Positions 1 to 10,200 are shown, numbered from the stretch's first letter. The stretch is DNA of 64,000 bases from JAKAQB01 sp027320105 (GCA_027320105.1 DAHVMA010000088.1:29285-93284), one strand, 5' to 3'. Notes: generated from the letters alone by a model not told the origin. Numbers and translations are program-made.

Positions 1-1
1 C

Positions 2-991
2 CACCGGCCCGGGCAGGTGGCCGAGGGGCTCGCCGGCTCCGGCCTCGGTCCGGAGGTGACCAGGCTGCCCTTTCCCCGGAAGCTCCTCTACGAGACATGG
101 GTGCGCTTGGGCCTGCCGCCGCTCGCCTGGGGCGCCCCCGCCCTCCGCCACCTCGACGTCGTCCACGCCCCTTCCGTCGCCGTCCCCGGGCGGCCCGGCG
201 CCCCGCTGGTGGTCACCGTCCACGACGCCGCTCCTCTGCTGTTCCCCGACGCCTTCACCGGCCGGGGCCGGCGCTGGCACGCCCTCGGCGCCGCCGCCGC
301 CGCCCGCCGGGCCGATCTCGTCATCGCCCCGAGCGCCGCCGCCGCCGAGGAGATCGCCGGGCACACCCCCATCCCTGCGGCCCGGATCCGGGTGGTGCAC
401 CACGCCGTGGCCACGCCCCCCGCCGGCGGGCGCCTGCCGGCCGGTCTCGGCGGGGTGCCGTTCGTGCTGTGGGTCGGCTCCCTCGAGCCGCGCAAGGGCG
501 TCGCCACCGTCGTGGAGGCGATGGCCGCTCTCGGTGCCGGCCGGCGCGGCGCCCGGCTCGTGCTCGCCGGCTACGCCGGCTGGCTGACCGACGACCTCGT
601 GCCCCCACGGGCTCGCCACTCGCTCGGCGCCGACCTCGTCACCCTCGGCCGGGTGTCCGAACCCGACCTGTGGGAGCTGTACCGGGCGGCGACCGTGTTC
701 GCCTTCCCGAGCCGCCACGAGGGTTTCGGCCTCCCGCCGCTCGAGGCCATGAGCCAAGGGGCTCCGGTCGTCGCGTCGGACCTGCCGAGCACCCGCGAGG
801 TCCTCGGCGGCGCAGCCGAGCTCGTCCCCGCCGGGGACGTCGGCGCCTGGTCGGCAGCGCTCGGGGCGCTCCTCGGCGACGACGCCTCCCGGCGGGCGCA
901 CGCCGGTGCAGGGCGGCTGCAGGCGGCGCGCTACACGCCGGAGGCGTTCGTCAGCGCGACGCGGGCCGTCTACCGGGAGGCGATCGGCTGA
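2..991 (+). CDS. GT4-family glycosyltransferase, 5' end outside window
   Basis: Group 1 (GT4) glycosyltransferase that would transfer a sugar from a nucleotide-sugar donor during cell-surface polysaccharide or glycolipid assembly. The donor-binding C-terminal half is clear: GSLEPRKG near residue 156, then the family E-x7-E element within FPSRHEGFGLPPLEAM, followed by a VVASDLPSTREVLGGAA segment. The reading frame stays open to the window edge. The first visible GTG is at position 17, so the true start probably lies upstream and the N-terminus is incomplete. A sugar-nucleotide epimerase begins 31 bases downstream on the same strand, which supports a polysaccharide cluster. Donor and acceptor cannot be read from sequence. 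Confidence 0.85.
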   Translation, partial: HRPGQVAEGLAGSGLGPEVTRLPFPRKLLYETWVRLGLPPLAWGAPALRHLDVVHAPSVAVPGRPGAPLVVTVHDAAPLLFPDAFTGRGRRWHALGAAAAARRADLVIAPSAAAAEEIAGHTPIPAARIRVVHHAVATPPAGGRLPAGLGGVPFVLWVGSLEPRKGVATVVEAMAALGAGRRGARLVLAGYAGWLTDDLVPPRARHSLGADLVTLGRVSEPDLWELYRAATVFAFPSRHEGFGLPPLEAMSQGAPVVASDLPSTREVLGGAAELVPAGDVGAWSAALGALLGDDASRRAHAGAGRLQAARYTPEAFVSATRAVYREAIG

Positions 992-1022
992 GGCGATCAG
1001 CTGATCCGGTACGGTCGGTCCG

Positions 1023-1934
1023 GTGCGCGTGCTCATGACCGGGGCCAGCGGGTTCGTCGGCCGCTGGATGGAGGCGGACCTGGCGGCCGCCGGCGACGAG
1101 GTCGTGTGCCTCCCCGAGGACGTCGACGTCCGCGACCGCGACGCCTTGGGCGCGGCTGTCGCCACGGCCGCGCCCGACGCCGTCTGCCACCTGGCGGCCC
1201 AGGCGAGCGTGCGGGCTTCGTGGGACGACGCTCCGGCGACCTTCGGGGTGAACACGCTCGGGACGGTGCACCTCCTCGAGGCCGTCGCCCGGCTGGCGGC
1301 ACCACCGAGGGTGCTGCTTGTGAGCTCGGCGGAGGTCTACGGGGCGGTGGCCGGCGACGCCCTGCCGATCGGGGAGACCGAGCCGTTCCGCCCCGCCAAC
1401 CCCTACGCGGCCAGCAAGGCCGCCGCCGAGCTGGCCGGCCTCCAGGCGTGGCTGGGCAGGGGGGCGTGGGTCGTGCGGGCACGCCCGTTCAACCACACAG
1501 GGCCGGGGCAGGCGCCCGACTTCGTGGTGCCGGCCCTGGCGCGACAGATCGTGGAGGCAGCCGCGACCGGCGCCCCCCGCCTCCTCGTGGGCAACGTCTC
1601 CGTCCGCCGCGACCTGACCGACGTGCGCGACGTCGTGCGCGCCTACCGGCTGCTGCTCGAGCGGGGCGAGCCGGGCGAGGCCTACAACGTCTGCCGCGGG
1701 GAGTCGGTCGCGATCGCGGACCTCGTCACCCGGCTCCTCCGCCTGGCGGGGCAGGAGGGCATGCCCGTCGAAGTCGACCCGTCCCGCCTGCGGCCGGCGG
1801 ACGTCCCCGACCTCCGCGGCGACAACACCCGACTCCGGGCTGCAACCGGGTGGCGCCCGGAGATCGACCTCGACCGCACGCTCGGCGACGTGCTCGCCTA
1901 CTGGCGGCAGCGGCAGGGCTCGCCGCCCGCCTGA
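1023..1934 (+). CDS. NAD-dependent sugar-nucleotide epimerase/dehydratase
   Basis: Extended short-chain dehydrogenase of 303 residues, probably acting on GDP- or dTDP-hexoses. The N-terminal Rossmann motif TGASGFVG is at residues 6-13, the catalytic Tyr-x3-Lys appears in NPYAASKAAAE near residue 125, and the sugar-binding RPFNHTGPGQ segment follows. Overall it most resembles GDP-mannose 4,6-dehydratase or GDP-6-deoxy-lyxo-hexulose reductase (Rmd) proteins. The start is GTG, shortly after the stop of the preceding glycosyltransferase, so both probably form one transcript making a deoxysugar. The exact substrate is an inference. Confidence 0.85.
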   Translation: MRVLMTGASGFVGRWMEADLAAAGDEVVCLPEDVDVRDRDALGAAVATAAPDAVCHLAAQASVRASWDDAPATFGVNTLGTVHLLEAVARLAAPPRVLLVSSAEVYGAVAGDALPIGETEPFRPANPYAASKAAAELAGLQAWLGRGAWVVRARPFNHTGPGQAPDFVVPALARQIVEAAATGAPRLLVGNVSVRRDLTDVRDVVRAYRLLLERGEPGEAYNVCRGESVAIADLVTRLLRLAGQEGMPVEVDPSRLRPADVPDLRGDNTRLRAATGWRPEIDLDRTLGDVLAYWRQRQGSPPA

Positions 1935-1961
1935 GACCTCTCACCCTGGTTGTCGGGCCGA

Positions 1962-1976
1962 GGCCGTCAGACGGCC
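1962..1976. terminator. Weak hairpin after the epimerase gene
   Basis: GGCCGT and ACGGCC flank a three-base loop 28 bases after the epimerase stop. There is no following T tract, so it is at best a weak or factor-assisted terminator. The remaining bases up to 2113 hold no gene; a TAATAG sequence at about 2054 could be a -10 element for the gene fragment downstream. Confidence 0.3.
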
Positions 1977-2113
1977 GGCGGGCGGTGCTTCGCACCTGTT
2001 CATCATCTCTTCGGGCTTGGTACACCCCCGCTTCTGTCTGGCGAAACCCTCAGGTAATAGACACAGGAAGTAGGACGCCGCGGACGGCGGCAGGACCCTG
2101 GAGAGAATCACAG

Positions 2114-2551
2114 TTGGCCCAGATCACCTTGGAGGGCGTGTCCAAGACATTGGGCCGTGCCGGCGAGCCGGTGGTGGATTCCATCGACTTGGAGATCGAC
2201 GAGGGAGAGCTCGTCGTGCTGCTCGGCCCGTCGGGTTGCGGCAAGACGACCACGCTCCGGCTCATCGCCGGCCTGGAGAAATTGACCTCGGGCCAGTTGC
2301 GCTTCGACGGGCGGATCATGAATGACGTACCGGGCGACCAACGTCACATCGGCATGGTGTTCCAGAATTACGCGCTGTATCCCCATATGGCTCACATACT
2401 CACGGCATTCCTGAGCGATGGGGGCGAGGTGCCGGCGGTACTCGAAAGTGCCTTCCAGCAAGTTGTGACGGGGGCGGTGCCCGTGGGATCAGGTCTCGCC
2501 AAACTCGACTCGCAGGGCGACGGGTACATGCGCGGGGCCAGCGAGCTGTGA
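2114..2551 (+). pseudogene. Truncated sugar-type ABC transporter ATPase
   Basis: The first about 92 residues, from a TTG start, match the N-terminal half of MalK/UgpC-type ATPases. Walker A GPSGCGKT and the Q-loop MVFQNYALYPHM are intact. Homology then stops abruptly at about 2388. The frame continues for about 54 unrelated residues to a stop at 2549-2551. The ABC signature LSGGQ, Walker B and the regulatory C-terminal domain are all missing, so it cannot form a working ATPase. No permease or solute-binding genes are nearby. The stop overlaps the GTG of the response regulator, so the hybrid frame may still be translated upstream of it. A deletion or insertion at 2388 is inferred. Confidence 0.75.
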
Positions 2552-3318
2552 CGGCGGCAGTCGTGACCGCCGAGCGGGTGGTCCCCGAGGGTCGGGAGAG
2601 GGCCGTCGCTAGGGTGCTGGTCGTGGAGGACGACCGGGAGCTGGCGGCGGCGGTCGCCGCCACCCTGACCGACGAGTACTACGACGTGAGCGTCGCCGGC
2701 GACGGGGAGGAGGCCCTGGAGCTGGCAAGGGCCAGTGCGTTCGACGCGGCCCTCGTGGACCTGCTCCTGCCGGGGCTCGCCGGCAGCGAGGTCTGCCGGG
2801 TCCTCCGCGAGGTCAGCCCGCACACCTCCGTCCTGGTCATGACCGCCCTCGGCAGCCCGGACGACGTGCTGCGGGGATTCGAGTCGGGTGCCGACGACTA
2901 CCTGGTCAAGCCGTTCGGCTTGGCGGAGCTGCGGGCACGCCTGCACGCGGTGCTCCGCCGTCACGGTCCACCACCCTCCGCTCCGTCGGGCGTTGGCACC
3001 GCCGTGGTGCACAGCTTCGGGGGCTTGCACCTCGACACCGAGTCGGGTCGGGTGTGGGTGCGACAGGCCGAGGTTCACCTGCGTCCCCGGGAGCGGGCCC
3101 TGCTCGAGGTCTTGCTGCGTAGCCCAGGGCTGGTGCTCACGCGGCGGACGATCAAAGCTGCGGTGTGGGGAGCCGGTTCCGGCGCAGGCGTGGCGGACGC
3201 GACGATCCTCTACCACGTCTCGCAGCTACGGAGGAGCCTCGTCGCGGCTGGAGCGGGTTGCGTGATCGAGACGGTCTACGGGCTCGGCTGGCGGCTCGTT
3301 GCCTGCCCCGGCGGCTGA
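2548..3318 (+). CDS. OmpR/PhoB-family response regulator
   Basis: Two-component transcription factor of about 256 residues. The receiver has the acidic pair in VVEDDRE, the phospho-acceptor Asp at about residue 71 (ALVDLLLPG), Thr99 and Lys121 (VKPFG). A winged-helix DNA-binding domain follows, with RPRERALLEVLLR and the terminal VYGLGWRL typical of the family. The GTG at 2548 overlaps the stop of the truncated ABC fragment. Conservation begins only at about residue 23, so a start nearer 2610 is possible. The cognate sensor kinase follows with no gap. The targets are unknown; the electron-transfer flavoprotein genes downstream are candidates by position. Confidence 0.9.
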   Translation: MTAAVVTAERVVPEGRERAVARVLVVEDDRELAAAVAATLTDEYYDVSVAGDGEEALELARASAFDAALVDLLLPGLAGSEVCRVLREVSPHTSVLVMTALGSPDDVLRGFESGADDYLVKPFGLAELRARLHAVLRRHGPPPSAPSGVGTAVVHSFGGLHLDTESGRVWVRQAEVHLRPRERALLEVLLRSPGLVLTRRTIKAAVWGAGSGAGVADATILYHVSQLRRSLVAAGAGCVIETVYGLGWRLVACPGG

Positions 3319-4782
3319 ATGGCGCTGCGGTACCGCATCGTGGCAGCAGTGGCTGCCCTCACCGTCGTCCTGGCGGTCGCAGGCGGGACCGGCTTCTACC
3401 TGTACCTGGGCCGTGCCACGAGAGCCACCCTCGAGTACTCCCTCAGCAGGAGGGCGGCACGGGTGCAGGCGGCACTCTCCAGCAACCTCCTCACCCTGGC
3501 GGCACCGGGCGTCACCGCCCACCCGGTGGTCGACCAGGCGGTGGTGCAGGTGCTCGGCCCGAGCGGGGTCGCCTACACCACCGCCGTCGCGGGCGGCTCT
3601 CCACTGGTCTCCCGGTCCGAGATGCCGCGGACCGCGAAGGCACCGATCTGGCTGGTCCGCAAGGAACCGGGATGGGCCAACCCGCACCTGGTGCTCGCCG
3701 AGGCCGTCAGCGGGAAGCCGGGGGACGTGCTCGCAGTGGGGGCCTCCATGGACCAGATGCTGGACTCCCTCCGGCTCGCCCGAGAGGCCCTGCTCGGCGC
3801 GGCTGCTCTGGCGGTGCTGCTCAGCGGAGCCGGCGCCTGGATGCTCGCCGGCGCGGCGCTGCGACCGGTGGAGGCCCTGCGCGCCGAAGCCGACAGGCTC
3901 GAGCCCGGCGCCGCCGCCGAGTACCTCCCGGTGCCACCGACCGGTGACGAGCTCGCGGCGCTCGCCGAGACCCTCAACGCCATGATGGCTCGGTCGAGGG
4001 CGGCCTCCGAGCACCAGAGACGCTTCCTGGCGGCCGCCAGCCACGAGCTGCGGACGCCTCTTGCGGGCATGAGGGCGGAGCTGGATCTGGCAGCCGACGG
4101 CCCGCACCACGGGTCCTACGAGGGGGTGCTGAGCCGCCTCGCCGCCCGGGTCGACCACCTGGGGCGGGTGTGCGAGGGCCTGCTGATCGTCGCCCAAGGT
4201 GAGGAGTCGACGCTGCCCCTCCGCAAGAGGCTGCAGCCGCTCGAGCCGATCGTCCTCGATGCCCTGGAGGCCGTTGGCCCAGTGGCGGCCCGCTGCGGGG
4301 TCGACCTGGTGCTCGACACCTCGGGCGAGGCGGTGGCACTCGTCGATGCCGTGCGGGCCCGACAGGTGCTCGACAACCTGTTGGCCAACGCGTTGGCCCA
4401 CGCTCCGGCGCACAGCGCCGTGACAGTGGCTGTCCACGCCGACGGCACGGGTGTTCTGCTGGAGATCCGGGACGAGGGCCCCGGCTTCGGACCGAGCATG
4501 CTCGCTCACGCGGTCGATCCGTTTGCTCGCAGCCCTGAAGGTGGCGGCCGGCCGGGCGGTTGCGGGCTCGGGTTGACCATCGTCGAGCTGATCGTGCGTG
4601 CCCACGAAGGGACGTTGCGCTTGAGCGACCCTCCCGGGGGTGGAGCCCTGGTGCGGGTGGAGTGGCCCGGAGCGACATCCCCCACGACCACCCCGGCCAC
4701 CCGGAGGGGGACGGCTCTGGCAGTCTGCGGGCGTCGTAGCGCTCCGCCACGGATGGCGGTTCCGCCTGGCAGGGAGAGGTGA
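3319..4782 (+). CDS. Membrane sensor histidine kinase
   Basis: Sensor partner of the preceding response regulator, 487 residues, with its ATG immediately after that gene's stop. A transmembrane helix at about residues 7-29, an extracytoplasmic sensor loop of about 125 residues and a second helix at about 156-178 lead into a HAMP linker. The dimerisation/phosphotransfer motif SHELRTPLAG gives phospho-accepting His at about residue 242. The ATPase domain shows N-box DNLLANALAHA, G1 DEGPGFG and G2 GCGLGLTIV. The last about 40 residues are a low-complexity tail. The sensor loop has no recognisable ligand domain. Confidence 0.9.
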   Translation: MALRYRIVAAVAALTVVLAVAGGTGFYLYLGRATRATLEYSLSRRAARVQAALSSNLLTLAAPGVTAHPVVDQAVVQVLGPSGVAYTTAVAGGSPLVSRSEMPRTAKAPIWLVRKEPGWANPHLVLAEAVSGKPGDVLAVGASMDQMLDSLRLAREALLGAAALAVLLSGAGAWMLAGAALRPVEALRAEADRLEPGAAAEYLPVPPTGDELAALAETLNAMMARSRAASEHQRRFLAAASHELRTPLAGMRAELDLAADGPHHGSYEGVLSRLAARVDHLGRVCEGLLIVAQGEESTLPLRKRLQPLEPIVLDALEAVGPVAARCGVDLVLDTSGEAVALVDAVRARQVLDNLLANALAHAPAHSAVTVAVHADGTGVLLEIRDEGPGFGPSMLAHAVDPFARSPEGGGRPGGCGLGLTIVELIVRAHEGTLRLSDPPGGGALVRVEWPGATSPTTTPATRRGTALAVCGRRSAPPRMAVPPGRER

Positions 4783-5540
4783 CGTTGCGCGTCGCGGTCC
4801 TCGTGAAGTCGGTACCGCGCGCCGAGGACCTCGCCCTCGGTCCTGGCAACCGCCTCGACCGCTCCCGCCCCGCTGCCGAGACCAACCCGTACTGCCGGCG
4901 AGCGGTTGCCAAGGGAGTCGAGCTGGCACGCGATGCCTCCGGCACGTGCGTCGCCTTCAGCCTCGGCCCGCCAAACGCTTCCGACGTGCTCCGCGAGGCC
5001 GTCGCCGCTGGCGCCGACCGGGGGATCCTCGTGTCGGACGCCGCGTTCGCAGGCTCCGACACCCTGGCGTCGTCGCGGGCCTTGGTCGCCGCCATCGAAC
5101 GAGAAGGCCCGTTCGACCTGGTGCTGGCCGGGCGGAGCTCCATCGACTCGGGCACTGGACAGGTGCCAGCCCAGGTGGCGGAGCTGCTGGGCCTTCCCAT
5201 GCTCTCGTCGGTACGTGCCATGACCATCGCCGGGCGTCTGGCCCGCGCCGAGTGCGAGACCGACGATGGCTTCCACGAGTCGGAGGTTCGCCTGCCGGCG
5301 CTCCTGTCCTGCGCCGAGCGGCTGTGCGCGCCGGCGAAGGTGACTCCCGATCAGAGGGAATCGGTGCCCGACGGGTTGATCACCCGTGTGAGCGCGGCGG
5401 ACCTCGGCCCCGGTCCGTGGGGGGCGGCAGGCAGCCCCACACGGGTCGGCGCCCTGCGCGAGGCAGGCAGTGACCGCCTCTGCCGGGTCTTTGCGGGACC
5501 GGTGGCCGAGCAGGTCCAGGAGGCGCTGGTGGTGGTCTAG
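4779..5540 (+). CDS. etfB: Electron transfer flavoprotein beta subunit
   Basis: EtfB/FixA-family protein of about 253 residues. With EtfA it would carry electrons from acyl-CoA or other flavin dehydrogenases to the quinone pool. The N-terminal RVAVLVKSVP and the nucleotide-site segment LVLAGRSSIDSGTGQVPAQVAE (read in two parts near residue 107) are characteristic. The frame opens with GTG overlapping the kinase stop; a TTG at 4785 fits the family N-terminus better. The sequence is divergent from housekeeping ETFs. Tight coupling to a two-component system is unusual and suggests conditional expression. Confidence 0.8.
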   Translation: MTLRVAVLVKSVPRAEDLALGPGNRLDRSRPAAETNPYCRRAVAKGVELARDASGTCVAFSLGPPNASDVLREAVAAGADRGILVSDAAFAGSDTLASSRALVAAIEREGPFDLVLAGRSSIDSGTGQVPAQVAELLGLPMLSSVRAMTIAGRLARAECETDDGFHESEVRLPALLSCAERLCAPAKVTPDQRESVPDGLITRVSAADLGPGPWGAAGSPTRVGALREAGSDRLCRVFAGPVAEQVQEALVVV

Positions 5541-5585
5541 GGCCTGCTCGCCGGCGACCCCGACCGGCGGGGTGGGGCTCTGGAG

Positions 5586-6575
5586 GTGCCCGACGGGTCG
5601 GCGCGTGGATCGACCCTGGTCGCCGTCCTCGCAGAGCCGAAGCGCCTGGGCGCCACCCGCGAGCTGCTTGGAGCGGCGGCGGTCCTCGCAGGGCAGGTGG
5701 GGGGCCGGGTGTGCGTCGTCGTCCCGTCTCCCCTGGTTGCACCGGCGACGTTGGGAGCCTGGGGCGCCGACGAGGTGGTGGAGATGCGTGGTGGATCCCT
5801 GGCCGGCGACGTTGCCGCTGCGCTGGCGGGCTGGGTCGAGCTCCGGGTGCCTTGGGCGCTGCTGGCGCCGGCGAGCTCGTGGGGACGGGAGGTGGCGGCG
5901 AGGTTGGCGGCGCACCGGGGCGAAGGTCTGGTCGGCGACGCCGTAGGAGTCGGAGTCGATCCGGGCTCGGGGAGGATGGTGAGTTGGAAACCGGCCTTCG
6001 GGGGATCGTTCCTCGCGTCGATCACCTCCAGCTCGCCGACGCAGATGGCCACGGTCGTGCCGGGCTTCCTGCCCGTCCTCGCTCCACGGCGTTCACAGCC
6101 GCCCGGGTTGGGCTCGCTCCAAGTCCAAAGCACCGACCGCGTCCGCCTGCTTCGCGTCGAGCACGCTGACGACCCCGGCGCGCTGGCCGCCGCCCGGATC
6201 GTGATCGGCGTCGGGATGGGGGTGGTGCCCGGCGAGTACCCGACGATGTGCGAGCTGGCAGCTGCCCTCGGAGCCGAGCTGGCTGCGACGAGGAAGGTGA
6301 CCGACCGGGGGTGGTTGCCCCGCAGCCGCCAGGTGGGTGTGACCGGTCGCAGCATCTCGCCGGCGCTGTACCTCGCCGTCGGCCTGTCGGGCAAGCCCAA
6401 TCACATGATCGGCGTCCGCGGTGCACGAGCCGTCCTCGCCGTGAACTCCGATCCCGACGCGGCCGTCTTCGCCTGGTCGGACGCCGGGATCGTTGCAGGC
6501 TGGCGCGAGGCACTGCCACCTCTGGTCTCGGCGCTCGTCGGGCTGGCTGGCTCCGTGCAGTCCCGGCCGGGCTGA
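5586..6575 (+). CDS. etfA: Electron transfer flavoprotein alpha subunit
   Basis: EtfA/FixB-family subunit, 329 residues. The C-terminal FAD-binding domain is well preserved: LPRSRQVGVTGRSISPALY, then AVGLSGKPNHMIG, AVNSDPDAAVF and DAGIVAGW correspond to the family's FAD contacts. The N-terminal half is less conserved. It lies 45 bases after etfB, so the two are co-transcribed and form the heterodimer. No ETF:quinone oxidoreductase or acyl-CoA dehydrogenase lies beside it. The redox partner is therefore unknown, though the CoA ligase/hydratase operon at 49-51 kb is a possible source of electrons in the same genome. Confidence 0.85.
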   Translation: MPDGSARGSTLVAVLAEPKRLGATRELLGAAAVLAGQVGGRVCVVVPSPLVAPATLGAWGADEVVEMRGGSLAGDVAAALAGWVELRVPWALLAPASSWGREVAARLAAHRGEGLVGDAVGVGVDPGSGRMVSWKPAFGGSFLASITSSSPTQMATVVPGFLPVLAPRRSQPPGLGSLQVQSTDRVRLLRVEHADDPGALAAARIVIGVGMGVVPGEYPTMCELAAALGAELAATRKVTDRGWLPRSRQVGVTGRSISPALYLAVGLSGKPNHMIGVRGARAVLAVNSDPDAAVFAWSDAGIVAGWREALPPLVSALVGLAGSVQSRPG

Positions 6576-6651
6576 GGGGTGCCTCCGGCCCAAGGAGCCG
6601 GGGCTCGGGTGCCGGCGGCGGCAGGACTCGCCGACCGCCGGAGGCACCTCA
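6573..6651. terminator. Long hairpin between convergent genes
   Basis: An 11-base perfect inverted repeat, GGTGCCTCCGG at 6578-6588 and its complement at 6638-6648, brackets a GC-rich loop. It sits exactly between the end of etfA and the end of the opposing gene at 6665. Position and symmetry suggest a bidirectional terminator, although no T tract is present. Confidence 0.5.
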
Positions 6652-6664
6652 CCCGCACGCGACA

Positions 6665-7135
6665 TCAGTCGAGGCCGAGGGCGGCGCGCAGGCGCGCCTC
6701 GGGTGCCGAGACAGCGGAGCGCGCGCCAGCGAGCACCTCGCGCGCCGGCGACGGCAGGCGTGACTGGAGGGCGTCGGCCCGCTCACCCATCTGGCGACGC
6801 GTGGGGGCGATGGCGGCGTCCCAGCTGCGGGCGATCTCGCGCAGCTGGGCCCGGGTCGCGCCGGCGTTGGCGGACAGGGACCGCCCGATCTCGTCCAGGC
6901 GTGCCGTCAGCTGCCCGGCGGCGTCCTCCGGCCGTCCCTCCCGGAGCTTCTCGAGCTCCTTCGCCAGCTGGCGGCGCTGCACCTGGGCCCGCTGGAAGGC
7001 GAGGATGCCGGCACCGACGGCGATGTAGGCGCCGTCGCGGACGGCCTTCTCCGCCTCGGCGATGACCTGGTTGACGTCTGGGACGCCGGCCCTGCAGCCG
7101 TCGGCCTGGTGGTTGTTGCTCGTGCTCCCTGCCAT
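6665..7135 (-). CDS. Hypothetical helical protein
   Basis: Protein of 156 residues from an ATG at 7135, preceded by GGAGG at good spacing; the longer frame to 7213 lacks such a site. I do not recognise a family. Residues about 35-50 (AYIAVGAGILAFQRAQ) could form a short hydrophobic helix. The rest is rich in Arg, Ala, Glu and Leu with heptad-like spacing, so a membrane-associated coiled coil is plausible. It resembles the small actinobacterial proteins sometimes annotated as heat-shock or apolipoprotein-like, but this is weak. It stands alone on the minus strand, divergent from the large glycosyltransferase. Confidence 0.6.
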   Translation of the reverse strand: MAGSTSNNHQADGCRAGVPDVNQVIAEAEKAVRDGAYIAVGAGILAFQRAQVQRRQLAKELEKLREGRPEDAAGQLTARLDEIGRSLSANAGATRAQLREIARSWDAAIAPTRRQMGERADALQSRLPSPAREVLAGARSAVSAPEARLRAALGLD

Positions 7136-7275
7136 CGGGGGACCTCCACTGCTAGCTGATGATGGCCACAGTGTATAACAATTGCAAGCAAGAGGGGAAC
7201 GGGATCCCTCCAACCGGCAGGACTGCGGGCGTCCCGACGCCCGGTCGGCGGCCCACTACGCTCGACGCCCCGAGC

Positions 7276-10200
7276 ATGGCTTCAGACCGTTCGGTGCCGC
7301 CGGTGGTGGCCGTCGTCGTCACGCGTCAGCCCGCACCGTGGCTGGAGGAGACGCTCCACGCCATGGGGGCCCAGGATTACCCCAACCTCTCGGTGATCGT
7401 CATCGACGCCAGCGCTGCGCCCGCACCAGGGCCGGATCTCGCCTCCCGCGTGGCGGCCGCCCTGCCCGGCGCCTACCTCCGTGGGATGGCGCAGCCGGCG
7501 TCGTGGGGCGCGGCCGCCAACGAGGTGATCGGAGTGGTAGACGGCGCCTCCCACTACCTGCTGTGCCACGACGACGTGGCTCCCGACCCGCAGGCGCTGC
7601 GGCTGATGGTGGAGGAGGCGTTCCGGTCCAACGCCGGCATCGTCACGCCCAAGCTCGTCGACTGGGACGACCAACGCCGGCTGCTCGTCGTGGGCGCCAG
7701 CGTCGATCGTGTCGGCGTCCTCCAGCCCCTCGTCGAGCGCGGAGAGCTCGACCAGGGGCAGCACGACGCGGCGCGCGACGTGTTCGTCGCCCCGGGTGGG
7801 GCGGTCCTCGTGCGGGCCGACCTGTTCGAGGCCCTCGGCGGGTACGACGCGTCCGTGCCGGAGGGCGGGGAGAACCTGGACCTTTCGTGGCGCGCCCTGC
7901 TCGCCGGGGCGCGGGTCAGGGTGGCGCCGGCCGCCCGGGTCCGCCACCGGGAGGGCGCCGGCTGCGGGCTGGCGACCCAGGTCGACGCCCCGAGCGGCGT
8001 GGCGCCGGGCGAGGACCGCTACCGGTTCCACGTCCTGCTCGCATGCCTCGGTGCCGTCACCCTTGTCTGGGCCTACCCGCTCGCTGTGGTTTTCGCCCTG
8101 GCCGAAGCCCTCGCCGCCCTCGTCACCGGTGAGCCGGGCCGTACCGCCAGCCTTGCGGCAGGACCCTGGCGACCCTGGGCGCACCCCGTCCGGCTGTGGC
8201 ACTCCCGGTGCCGTGCGCAGCGCCGCCGCGCCGTGCGCGATCACCGCCTGCGGAGCTTTCAGGTCGGCGGCAACGGCCGCTTCAGGGCGTGGATCGCCGG
8301 CCTGGCCGAGCGGGACGCGGCGACCGCGTGGCAGGGCCTGGCGGTAGGGCCGTTGGAAGCCCTGGAGGTGGGCAGCGATGCCACGCCGCAGGGGGAGCTG
8401 GCGCAGCGCGGCCGCGCCCGCGTGCGCGCGGCGATGGCGGGCGACCAGCTGCTGGGTGACGCTCCCGGCGGGCCTCCTGCCGGCGGCGGCGATGTTGAGG
8501 CGGACAGGCACTCGCCGGATGCCACCGGGGCGGACGTGCTCACCGGGCCGGCAGCCGTGCAGGTCCGTACGGCGGCCACGGCCGGCCGGGGGTCGGTCAC
8601 CACAGCGGTGGTCGGGCTCCTCGCCGTCTTCCTCGTCGGCAGCCGGGGCCTGCTCCTCAACCCGCTTCCCCACATCGGGCTGATCCCCAACCTCTCGGGT
8701 GGTATCGGCTCGTGGTGGCGGGCGTGGGTCTCCACGTGGCAGCCCGCCGGCGTCGGCTCCACCGCCCCTGGGGCGCCCGCCCTGGGGTTGCTGAGCCTCG
8801 CCGGCATCTTGTTCGTCGGTGCCACTGGCACCCTCGAGCACGTCCTCGTCCTCGCCCCGCTGCTCGTCGGGCCGTTGGGCGCCTACCGGCTCGCCCGGCC
8901 CTGGGGAACGGGATGGGCGCGGGCCGGGGCCCTCATCGCCTACGCGGCGTGCCCCGTGGCGTACGGGGCGCTGGAGTGGGGCCGGTGGGACGCGCTCGTC
9001 GTGTACGCCGCCGCCCCGTGGGCGCTCGCCGGCCTCGGGAGGCTGTCGGACGCACTGCCCTACCCTCGGGTGCAGGGCCGACGGCTCGCCGGCCAGCTCT
9101 GCCTTCTCGGCCTGCTCACGGCGTTGACGGCGTCGGTGGCGCCGTCCTGGCTGATCGTCCTACCGGTCGTGGCCGCCGCCCTCGCCGGCGGCTCCCTGCT
9201 GGCCGGGCAGTCGCCGGTCGCCGGCCGGCTGTTGGCGGTCGGTGCCATCACGGGCGGGGTCGGCTTCGTGCTGCTGTGCCCGTGGTCGGCGGTCGTGATC
9301 ATCCACCGCGCAGCGCTCTTCGGCGCTCCCTGGGGAGGGCGCCACCCCGGCGTCGCCGGGCTCCTCCGCTTCCATGTCGGCTCGGTAGGCGGCAGCCCCC
9401 TCGAGTGGGGTCTGCTCGCCGCAGCAGCGTCGCCCTTGCTGATCGGCCGTTCGTGGCGGCTCGCGTGGGCGATCCGTTTGTGGACCGTCGTCGTCGTGGC
9501 GGTGGCCTGGGCGTACCTCGCCGGCCTCGGCTTGCTCCCCGGGCCCGCCCCCGCCGTGCTCCTCGCGCCGGCCGCCGCCGCCCTCTCCGGGTGCGTGGCC
9601 CTGGGGGTGGTGGCCTTCCAGCAGGACCTGCCCGGGTACCGCTTCGGGTGGCGGCAGGCGGTGTCGGCCGCCGCCGCCGCCGGCCTGGCCCTCACCGTCT
9701 TCCCCGTGCTCGTGGCGGCCACCGGTGGCCGGTGGGGGATGCCCAGCAGCGGACCTTCGGCGGTGCTCGGCTCGCTCAACCGCCTCCCCGGCGGCGGCTA
9801 CCGGGTCCTGTGGGTGGGCGACCCGCGGGCGATCCCGGAGGCGTCGGTGCCCCTCGGGCATGGTCAGGCGTGGGCGACCTCCTTGGACGGGCTTCCGGCC
9901 GTCACCTACACCTGGCTCGACGGCGCGGCCGGCGCTGGAGCGACGATCAGCCGCGACCTGCGCCTCGCCCAGACCGGCCTCACGACGCGGCTGGGCCACC
10001 TCCTCGCACCTCTCGGCGTGCGCTTCGTCGTCGTGCCGAGGGCCGATGCGCCCTCCCAGAGCGGCGAGCGGCCGGTGCCGGTGCCGGTGGCACTGCTCCG
10101 CGGCCTCCCACTCCAGACGGACCTCGAGACCGTGGGCTCCGACTCCCGGTACGTCGTGTACGCCAACGCCGCCTGGTGGCCCGTCGAGGCCACCGTGCCG

